In this document: positions 1 through 6,900 of the stretch, piece by piece | Numbering within the stretch: position 1 is the stretch's first letter | Layout: every line of letters starts with the position of its first letter | Assembly (NCBI GenBank): GCA_028821635.1 | Contig: JAPPDO010000405.1 | Coordinates: 1 to 9,194, forward strand | Length of the DNA: 9,194 nt | From: Ekhidna sp. | GTDB lineage: Bacteria > Bacteroidota > Bacteroidia > Cytophagales > Cyclobacteriaceae | Reading direction: 5' to 3' | Translations under genes and position numbers: made by a program | The notes under the pieces: generated by a model | The model's input: the letters and a program-made list of their open reading frames with translations, nothing else | Database searches by the model: none | What the model was told of the DNA's origin: nothing

Positions 1-92
1 AAAAGTTGAGATACAAGATTCAACCGGTACCGGACACCGTAAGTTATTTTACTTTCTTAGTAAGATTGCCAAGAACTGAAGAAGTGAACTAA
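1..92 (+). CDS. siaB: SiaB-like protein kinase, C-terminal end only (partial)
   Basis: The window opens inside a gene. Reading from base 3 gives 29 codons ending in TAA at 90-92. The peptide contains LRYKIQPVPDTVSYFTFLVR, an alternation of strands that resembles the last two beta-strands of SiaB-family kinases (GHKL/anti-sigma-factor-like fold), where a 'kLeY' strand is followed by a 'sFF.l.v' strand. The next gene, 24 bases downstream, is a clear SiaC homologue, and SiaB is the kinase that phosphorylates SiaC in Pseudomonas, so context supports the call. The catalytic part lies outside the window. A second frame from base 2 is also open to a TGA at 77-79, but its peptide looks less like the family. 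The assignment rests on a short tail plus neighbourhood, so it is moderately sure at best. Confidence 0.6.
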   Translation, partial: KLRYKIQPVPDTVSYFTFLVRLPRTEEVN

Positions 93-116
93 AAATAATT
101 GTATCGGATATTTCAA

Positions 117-512
117 ATGGAGAAGGTATTTATTGAACCTACACGCACCACACCGATGGTAAAGTTTGACCCTGATGAGGGTTTACTGGAAATGAAAGGT
201 AGATCAAGCCCTGAAAATTCTATTCAGTTTTACCAAAAAGTATTGGACAGCATTGATGAGTACAGTGAACACGGAGGCGGGGAGTTTACCGCCAACATTG
301 CCTTTGAATACTTCAATACAAGCTCCTCAAAGTGTCTATTTGATGTTTTTAAACGAGTGCGTAAAATTGAGGATAGCGGAAGAGAAGTTACAATTAACTG
401 GTTTTATGAGGAGGGTGACGATGATATGATGGAAGCCGGAGAAGACTACAGCGACCTCCTCAACCTCGATTTCAACTTTAGAGAAATTGAGGAAGACGAT
501 TTGCAATTCTAG
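117..512 (+). CDS. siaC: SiaC-family regulatory phosphoprotein (DUF1987)
   Basis: This 131-residue protein has the usual length and pattern of the SiaC/DUF1987 family. The start is MEKVFIEPTRTTPMV with FDP at 18-20, then the G-R-S-x-P-E-N-S motif at 28-35, the phosphorylation strand and turn FEYFNTSS at 63-70, and an acidic C-terminal half (WFYEEGDDDM, DLLNLDF). Thr68 falls at the same number as the threonine of P. aeruginosa SiaC that SiaB phosphorylates and the PP2C-type phosphatase SiaA dephosphorylates. Unphosphorylated SiaC there binds and activates the diguanylate cyclase SiaD. I chose the ATG at 117 because family members begin with this M-E-K-x-x-I-E-P segment; an upstream TTG at 99 would only add six unconserved residues. 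No Shine-Dalgarno is seen, as is usual in Bacteroidota. Family assignment is confident; the downstream target in this organism is not known. Confidence 0.93.
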   Translation: MEKVFIEPTRTTPMVKFDPDEGLLEMKGRSSPENSIQFYQKVLDSIDEYSEHGGGEFTANIAFEYFNTSSSKCLFDVFKRVRKIEDSGREVTINWFYEEGDDDMMEAGEDYSDLLNLDFNFREIEEDDLQF

Positions 513-518
513 CATTTA

Positions 519-1052
519 GTGGAAGATCACAGGGAGCTTTATTCTGATGAGATTGAAAGTTTGAAAAATTTCAGATCAAAGATTGAGACACATGCCATCT
601 ACAAAAAAGACTTAGATTCCTTTTCCGATGAATATGAGAGTCTGGTTGCGCAAGCTAAGGTTATTACAAGGGTTTCTGATCGCCTTCAAAAAAAACTCGA
701 TAATGCAAACGTTCAAATAAGTGAACAGAACGAAGAAATTAAAATAAAAAATCTTCAGTTAGCAGATACTATTGACCAACTGACCAAAGCTCAGATTGGT
801 AAGAAGGCTTCCACAATCATGCTTACGGTAGCGGTCATTTTATTTATCCTTGAACAGATATTCATTGAGCCTATCATTGAACAAAGGGTGAATATACCTT
901 ATGTGGGATTTGGTATTTTAGCCTTGTTATTTTTTCTGGTTAAATTATTTGAGGGATTTTTAGAAAAATATTTTATGAACAAACAGAAGAAGAAAATTTT
1001 AGGAAGAAGAGACAAAGAAAAGGCTTTCACACCTAATGATAACAACGGTTGA
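519..1052 (+). CDS. Coiled-coil protein with two membrane helices, downstream of SiaC
   Basis: This is a 177-residue protein of unknown function. Residues 1-33 are charged and helical. Residues 34-90 form a long probable coiled coil whose core, YESLVAQAKVITRVSDRLQK followed by an L-x-x-x-N spacing, resembles the signalling helices ahead of GGDEF and cyclase domains. Two hydrophobic segments follow at about 98-116 and 127-145, separated by a short acidic loop, and then a strongly basic tail (MNKQKKKILGRR), which predicts both ends in the cytoplasm. No catalytic domain is present. The start is GTG at 519, the first possible start after the SiaC stop: the gap is 6 bases and this gene is in the same frame as siaC. 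The tight spacing points to one operon with the Sia-like genes, so a role as partner or membrane effector of SiaC is a reasonable inference, not a demonstrated function. Confidence 0.85.
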   Translation: MEDHRELYSDEIESLKNFRSKIETHAIYKKDLDSFSDEYESLVAQAKVITRVSDRLQKKLDNANVQISEQNEEIKIKNLQLADTIDQLTKAQIGKKASTIMLTVAVILFILEQIFIEPIIEQRVNIPYVGFGILALLFFLVKLFEGFLEKYFMNKQKKKILGRRDKEKAFTPNDNNG

Positions 1053-1077
1053 AAGAATAACTACAGGTTAAAGAAAA

Positions 1078-2397
1078 TCATAAGTCTTTAAGCAGAACAT
1101 TCTTCTCCGAATCTTTCCATTTCCCCTCTATCTCATCAAGTGCTCGCTCAATATTTAGAAATGGTTCTGACTTATTTGAATCAAACTCTCCTATCCCCTC
1201 TGCTTCGTATTTGGAAAGAACCGTGTAGATATTCATTTTATTAATATCAAAATTAGGTAGATACGCTTCCCCCTCTCCTTCTTTCTTAACAATTAATTTA
1301 GACTTCTCCAAGTCGTGACAAAGTTCGGTTAAGTACCTTCTTGGCACATTGATCATTCCGCTTAACCTCGAAAGACTTAAAGCCCCCCCTTCATTTTCAA
1401 AGCGTTTAATGATTCTGTAGAGTAAGAGTAACACCAATTTTCTTCTATGGCTAAGATTAATTTTGAGTTTATCCGATGCCATCTCCCATCGATTGATAAA
1501 TTGTATTGCATAACAAATCTCTGCTCCAAACAAGACAATTAACCAGCTTATTTGAAGCCAGATGAGGAATAAAGGGATGAATGCGATACCTCCATAAATG
1601 GCATTATATCTGGCAAAAGCAAATTGGAGTGAAATAAAAGCCTGCTGATTGATCTGATAAAGCGTACCTGCGATTATACCGGCAATCATTGCAGGGAGAA
1701 CCTTAACCCTTGTATTAGGAAAGATTAAATACAAGCCAAAAAGCAAAAGCCAGAGAATCGTATAAGGGAGTAGTTTCAGCAAGAAGAAGATTCCGGACTT
1801 TAACTGGCCGAGAAGGTCAATCCCGGCAATAAAATTTTGAATGGTATCCTTCACAAAAACAGTTGCACTGCTAGCTACAATTAATAAGACAGGACCCAAT
1901 AAAATAACCGCCACGTAATCTGATATTTTCCGCTCCCACCTTCTGCTTTTTTTAATATCCCACATATCGTTAAAAGCAGCCTCTATATTGATCAGCAGCC
2001 TTATGACCGTAAAAATCAGAAAAACAATTGATACTCCGGTGACTATTCCACCGCTGGAACTGTTTAGCATATTATCAACGGCAGGCAGAACATTATCCAA
2101 GATTTTGTCCTGCCCCTCAAAGTACTTGCTTAACTGATCCTCCATCAATTGTCTCAATCCAAATGCTTTTGCCACAGCAATGGCCATAGCAAGCACCGGC
2201 ACTAATGACAACATTGAAAAGTAAGTTAAGGCCGATGCTTTTTCCATGCACTTATCACGAACAAACTCCTTGAGTGAAATTACCGTTACCCGCAGCGAAC
2301 CATAGAGTAGCCTCCTCCTTTCGGATAATTTACTCAATTTAAGCCGCCATAAGTCTACTTCAATGAAGTTGATGATTTGATCAAGATATTTTTTCAC
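1078..2397 (-). CDS. YihY/BrkB-family inner-membrane protein with C-terminal winged helix
   Basis: This 439-residue integral membrane protein belongs to the YihY/virulence factor BrkB family (UPF0761), once wrongly called ribonuclease BN. Family hallmarks are ASALTYFSMLSLVPVLAM (54-71) in the first membrane helix and the YNAIYGGIAFIPLFLIW block (264-280) running on to FGAEI. About six membrane helices lie near 53-77, 118-138, 160-183, 203-226, 234-252 and 267-300. The final part, about 315-385, is soluble and reads as a winged helix (LSRLSGMINVPRRYLTELC, then a wing ending in AYLP), an arrangement common in longer family members. Transport activity has been proposed for the family but the substrate is unsettled. 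The start is GTG at 2397; a stop codon lies two codons upstream, so no longer start exists. The gene converges on the coiled-coil gene with only 25 bases between stops. Confidence 0.93.
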   Translation of the reverse strand: MKKYLDQIINFIEVDLWRLKLSKLSERRRLLYGSLRVTVISLKEFVRDKCMEKASALTYFSMLSLVPVLAMAIAVAKAFGLRQLMEDQLSKYFEGQDKILDNVLPAVDNMLNSSSGGIVTGVSIVFLIFTVIRLLINIEAAFNDMWDIKKSRRWERKISDYVAVILLGPVLLIVASSATVFVKDTIQNFIAGIDLLGQLKSGIFFLLKLLPYTILWLLLFGLYLIFPNTRVKVLPAMIAGIIAGTLYQINQQAFISLQFAFARYNAIYGGIAFIPLFLIWLQISWLIVLFGAEICYAIQFINRWEMASDKLKINLSHRRKLVLLLLYRIIKRFENEGGALSLSRLSGMINVPRRYLTELCHDLEKSKLIVKKEGEGEAYLPNFDINKMNIYTVLSKYEAEGIGEFDSNKSEPFLNIERALDEIEGKWKDSEKNVLLKDL

Positions 2398-2454
2398 ACT
2401 TTAAAAAAAACCAATGATAAGACATAAAAATTGCCTTTACCCTAACGATTCAAT

Positions 2455-2485
2455 AAAAAGAGAGGTCATATTGCCTCATTTTTTC
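2455..2485 (-). terminator. Probable intrinsic terminator, possibly bidirectional
   Basis: A hairpin is formed by GAGG(t)CA at 2462-2468 and TGCCTC at 2472-2477: six pairs, one bulged T and a three-base loop. On the minus strand it is followed by TCTTTTTATT and preceded by AAAAAATGA; on the plus strand it is followed by ATTTTTTC. The layout suits ending transcription leaving the metallophosphoesterase gene, whose stop is about 90 bases upstream. The stem is short, and no plus-strand gene needs a terminator here. Confidence 0.55.
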
Positions 2486-2565
2486 TAAACATTGTAAAAA
2501 TCACTCTTATTTATGGCTTGTAGATGTTGTGTTGCCGGATATCTGATGCTAGTGATCTTCTCCAT
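2485..2565 (-). CDS. Possible 26-residue small protein
   Basis: On the minus strand an ATG lies 2 bases after the TAG of the metallophosphoesterase gene and opens 26 codons ending in TAG at 2485-2487, directly before the terminator hairpin. The peptide begins MEKITSIRYPATQHLQ and ends SDFYNV; it has no membrane segment or motif that I recognise. The position, snug between a stop codon and a terminator, is what a translationally coupled mini-gene would look like. An open frame this short also arises by chance, and it could equally be part of the 3' untranslated region. I do not recognise it and suggest no function. Confidence 0.25.
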   Translation of the reverse strand: MEKITSIRYPATQHLQAINKSDFYNV

Positions 2566-2567
2566 GG

Positions 2568-3800
2568 CTAACTTTTTTTAAGTTCCAGAATGGTTATTTC
2601 CGGTAAAATGCCAATCCTCCCCGGATATCCAATGTAACCATATCCCCTATTCACATATAGGTACTGATTACTCTTCTGATACAAATCTGCCCATTGTTTG
2701 TAGCGATACTTAACCGGACTCCATCTAAAATTACCAATTTCAATGCCAAACTGCATCCCATGAGTATGACCTGAAAGTGTTAGGTCAATATCAGGTTGCT
2801 GTGGTCTAATCTGAGCGTCCCAGTGACTAGGGTCATGCGAGAGTAAAATCTTAAATTCTTGATCTTCTGTCCCTTTTACCGTTTTAGTGAGGTCACCGTA
2901 TTTGGTAAACCTTCCGGAACCCCAGTTTTCACAACCTAAAATGGCGACCGCTTGTCCATCTATTTTTATTGTTCTGTTTTGATTGAGCAAAAGATCATAA
3001 CCCATGTAGGAATGCATCTCATGGAGTCTTTTAATGTTTTCTTGCTTTGATTTATCGGAAGGCCACTGAGAATAGTCTCCATAGTCATGATTCCCCATTA
3101 TCGAATAAGTGCCCAGAGGGGCGTTAATTTTTTTAAAAATATCCAGGTAATCCTCCGCCTCCTCACTCCTATTATTAACTAAATCGCCGGTAAAAAAGGC
3201 GATATCCGGTTTTTCCTGCAAAAGCAAATTAACTCCTCCTTTTACTGCTGTCTTGTTGAAAAAACTCCCGGCATGAATATCTGAAACTTGTGCTATTCTG
3301 ATACCATCGAATGCTTTGGGTAGTGACTTAAAATAAATCGTTCTTCTCCGAACTCTGTAATCATGAGCTCCTGAAACAATACCAAATGACATGGCAGCAA
3401 TCGGAATAGCTCCTGCAATTAAGGCCGTTTGTGACATAAACGTCGCCCGGCTGGTTGAGTATTTTGTCTCTGAAAATGGCAGGAGGTTAAAAAAATAAGT
3501 CAGTACTCTTCTCAGGTCATCTATCAATATAAAAAGTGAAGCAAAGATTTTTGCAAAAAAGAAAATAGCAAATGAAGTAAGCACCACCATTCTTGCATCT
3601 TTATACTCTTTTGGATCTGCCTGATTATAAAGAAGCACACCCAGCATTAAGAGGATTGTTACCCCCCAATAACAAATGGCAATACCACGCCTCCACGACG
3701 GAGACATCTCATGGGTCAGGACTCGAACTACAGCAAAAACATAAAAGTCCAATGCTAAAAAAATACCAAAAAGAATGATGAGAAAGTAGATTCTACTCAT
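2568..3800 (-). CDS. Membrane-anchored calcineurin-like metallophosphoesterase
   Basis: This 410-residue protein combines an N-terminal membrane part (hydrophobic stretches near 4-28, 38-58, 70-94 and 121-144) with a metallophosphoesterase domain from about 160 to the end. All metal-binding motifs are present in order: SDIH (D174, H176), GD (D206), GNHD (N237, H238), SHDP (H322) and GHTHG (H345, H347), so a dinuclear-metal hydrolase is expected. The layout resembles YkuE-type enzymes and the UDP-diacylglucosamine hydrolases of the LpxG kind, but the substrate cannot be settled from the sequence. The number of anchors decides which side of the membrane the domain faces; four segments would put both ends on the same side. 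The ATG at 3800 starts directly in a hydrophobic helix. The gene has its own 117-base upstream gap after the RND gene, so separate transcription is possible. Confidence 0.93.
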   Translation of the reverse strand: MSRIYFLIILFGIFLALDFYVFAVVRVLTHEMSPSWRRGIAICYWGVTILLMLGVLLYNQADPKEYKDARMVVLTSFAIFFFAKIFASLFILIDDLRRVLTYFFNLLPFSETKYSTSRATFMSQTALIAGAIPIAAMSFGIVSGAHDYRVRRRTIYFKSLPKAFDGIRIAQVSDIHAGSFFNKTAVKGGVNLLLQEKPDIAFFTGDLVNNRSEEAEDYLDIFKKINAPLGTYSIMGNHDYGDYSQWPSDKSKQENIKRLHEMHSYMGYDLLLNQNRTIKIDGQAVAILGCENWGSGRFTKYGDLTKTVKGTEDQEFKILLSHDPSHWDAQIRPQQPDIDLTLSGHTHGMQFGIEIGNFRWSPVKYRYKQWADLYQKSNQYLYVNRGYGYIGYPGRIGILPEITILELKKS

Positions 3801-3844
3801 ATACTAAAGAAAGACCTTGTGAATCTATTATGTTGAACTCAATC

Positions 3845-3864
3845 AACTATTTTCTTAAATAGTT
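3845..3864. repeat. Perfect 8-bp inverted repeat, AT-rich
   Basis: AACTATTT (3845-3852) and AAATAGTT (3857-3864) are perfect inverted copies around a TCTT loop, in the gap between the RND gene stop and the metallophosphoesterase start, about 45 bases upstream of that start. It lacks a following T run on either strand, so it is not a convincing terminator. It could be a regulator-binding palindrome or an mRNA hairpin in the leader of the phosphoesterase gene. In DNA this AT-rich, chance is also possible. The rest of 3801-3917 shows no promoter that I can support. Confidence 0.35.
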
Positions 3865-3917
3865 AAAGACTTGTTTAATACAATTATTTTAAGTAAAGTA
3901 GAAGAGTTACTCATATT

Positions 3918-6900
3918 TTAGGCTGCTTTTCTGATAGTCATTTCTGCCTCATCCTCTCTTTCGCTTTTCCCTGCAAACAGTCTGTACTTGATGCGGTAAG
4001 TAATGGTAAAAAGCACCGGAACAATGATTAGCGTGAGGAATGTGGCCACGATTAGCCCAAAAATTACAGTCCAGGCTAGAGGCCCCCAAAAGATAACATT
4101 GTCACCACCAACGTAAATATTTGCATTGAAATTGGTAAATAATGAGAAAAAATCAATATTCAAGCCAATCGCCAAAGGGATCAGACCCAGCACAGTGGTG
4201 ATAGCTGTAAGAAGTACCGGTCTAAGTCGTGCTTTTCCTCCTTTAATTGTGAGTTGTGCCACCTCTTGTTTCGATAGATATTCGTGCACTCCCATACCCA
4301 ACTCTTCCTTCCGTCTGTTTATCAGAATTTGGATATAATCCAGCAGCACCACTCCATTATTTACCACAATGCCTGCTAGTGCAATGATGCCCATCATGGT
4401 CATCATGATAACGAAAGGCCAGCCGGTCAGCATCAGTCCGCCAAATACGCCTATTAAACTCAGAAATATCGCAATCATAATAATGATCGGTTTGGAAATG
4501 CCCCCAAACTGAAATACCAGCAGTAAGGCGATCAGGCCGAGACCGGTAAAGAAAGCACCCATCAAAAAGGCCATCTGCTTATTTTGCTCTTCAATTTGTC
4601 CGGTATAGTCAATCTTTACGCTGTCAGGTAAATCTGCAAATGTTTCCATTACAGATTCTATCTCTCTTACAATAGCCCCCGCATCCGTAAATCCGGGCTT
4701 TAAACCGGAGTAAACCGTCACTACCCGTTTTGTATCCTTGTGCTTAATGGCACTGAATCCTGAAGTATTTTTTTGCCTTGCTACGGCTGAAACAGGTACT
4801 TCTTTAATGGCACCTGATGATTGGTCTCTGTAGGTAATCTTCTGATTAAACAGCGCACTTTTATTGTATCGAAGGTCTTCATTAAACCTCACGTTGATGT
4901 CATAGTCTTCTCCATCTTTTTTATAAACGCCGGCTTTTTCACCAAATAGCGACCTTCGTAACTGTCGGCCTACCTGACCTACTGCTACTCCAAGTTCACC
5001 CGCTTTTTTGCGGTCTACCTCCACCTGCATCGTAGGTTTTCTTTTGTTCACATCAATTTTAATTTCTTCAATTCCAGCAATATTTTTACTGTTAATAAAG
5101 TTGCGCATCTGCTCGGCAACCCGTATTAACTCATCGTAATTCTTACCTTCCAACTCAATATTGATAGGATACCCTGCCGATGGGCCTATTGGATCTTTCT
5201 CTACTGAGATCAATACTCCCGGATAAATACCTGTTAGTGCTTCTTGAATCCGCTGCCTTAGTTTCTCCGAGTCCCTTCCTTCCCTGTACTTAAATTCTGT
5301 CATGGAAGCCGTAATTTTTCCTTTATGCGGCATTTCGGCAGAAGACCCGCCATCAGTGTATGGATTTCCGGCCCCCTCTCCTACCTGAGAGACTGCGGAC
5401 TCAACTAAAATGTTGGCATCATTGACGATATACAACTCATCGTTGATGATTTTATACACCCTGCCCTCTATTTCCTTCGTAATTCGGTTCGTCTTATCAA
5501 TGGTGGTTCCTTCAGGATATTCGATATACACAAATATTTGATTAGGGACGTTGTCGGGAAAAAATTCCACTTTCGTCCTTCCGGAGCCCAGCGATCCGCC
5601 GAAGGCCACAAAAGTTCCTATGAGAATCAGAAAGGTGATACCAAAGTACCAAAAAACATTTCCTCCACGAACGGCATGGGTAATTCGCCTTTCATAAAAC
5701 TTTTCCAGTCTGGTGAGAAGTTTTCTTTGAAAACCAACGGCCAGCCCTCTGATCACATATTTGTAGAGCCAAAACATTGCTGCCGTAAAGACCATTAAGG
5801 TGCCTAATCCCCTCACAGAGCCGCCGAAAATTAAAATCAACGTGCCAATCCCTCCAAGTATGACGGTGATTCTCCAAAGTGCTTTTTTTGAAAGATTTTT
5901 TTCACCTGTTTCCATCAGTTGAGAAACAAGCATTGAGTTCATGAAAATGGCTACAAAAAGGGATGAACCCAAGACAATGGAGAGGGTGATTGGGAAATAA
6001 ATCATAAACTGTCCCATTACCCCCGGCCACAGGCCTAGCGGCACAAAGGCGGCAACAGTTGTGGCGGTTGAAATCATAATCGGAAAGGCAATTTCTGCAA
6101 TTCCCTTCTTGGCTGCGGCGATTCGGGAGAGTCCCTCCTCTTCCATTAATCGGTATACATTTTCTACTACTACAATACCATTATCAACCAACATTCCAAG
6201 TCCCATGATCAGTCCAAAGAGGATCATGGTATTCAACGTGTATCCCATAGCATTGATGGTCATGAAAGACATAAACATTGACATTGGAATGGCAAATCCG
6301 ACGAAGAGCGCATTTCTGAAGCCAAGGAAAAACATCAGCACCGTGACTACCAGTATGATTCCAAAGATGATGTTATTCACCAGGTCGCTTACCTGATTTA
6401 ATGTCCTTTCTGAACCGTCATTGGAAATGGTGACTAACAGGTCTGTGGGGAAATAATTCTCTTCCAAATCTGCGATAATGTCTCTGATGCTATTCACGGC
6501 ATTGATCATATTCTTTCCTGCCCGCTTCTTTACATCCAGCATGACGACGTTGGCACCGAACTCCCGAGCATAAGTGGTTTTATCTTCCGGCTCAAAGGAC
6601 ACGATGGCGATGTCTTTGAGATAGACAGGATCACCTTGTTCGTACTTAACCACAAAATTCTCTAGTTCCTTCGGATGCTCAATCTCCCCTAATATTCTGA
6701 TTGTCCTCCTTTGACCGCTTACTTTAAGGTTACCGGCAGAAATTGTTTGGTTGCCATTAGCAATTCCGTTAATAACATCATCAAAGCTAACTTTTGCAGC
6801 CATCATCTTATAAATATCCACAGCTACCTTGACCTCCTTTTCCTGCGCTCCCCGAATATCAGCAGCTTTAATTTCCGGCAAATTCTCTATTTTTTCCTGT

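Noticed and set aside
99..116. Upstream TTG start adding six residues to the SiaC protein
   Set aside because: The family begins at the M-E-K-x-x-I-E-P segment encoded from the ATG at 117, and Thr68 numbering fits that start.
1068..1091. Inverted repeat TTAAAGA / TCTTTAA across the YihY stop codon between the convergent genes
   Set aside because: Only 7 pairs, all but one of them A-T, with a 10-base loop and part of it inside the coding end; too weak to call a terminator.
2412..2419. Minus-strand TATCATTG resembling the Bacteroidota -7 element, upstream of the YihY gene
   Set aside because: One mismatch to TAnnTTTG and no TTG at suitable distance upstream; not supportable as a promoter.
2535..2630. 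CCGGATATC present twice (2535-2543 and 2621-2629)
   Set aside because: Nine-base match without symmetry of context or further copies nearby; likely chance.
3875..3892. Imperfect AT-rich palindrome TTAATACAATTATTTTAA after the RND stop
   Set aside because: No GC pairs, mismatched centre and no proper T run; expected by chance in such sequence.
5538..5798. Plus-strand open frames opposite the RND gene (also near 4126, 6061, 6711 and 6952)
   Set aside because: They lie wholly antisense to a strongly supported pump gene and their peptides show no family features; shadows of the coding strand.
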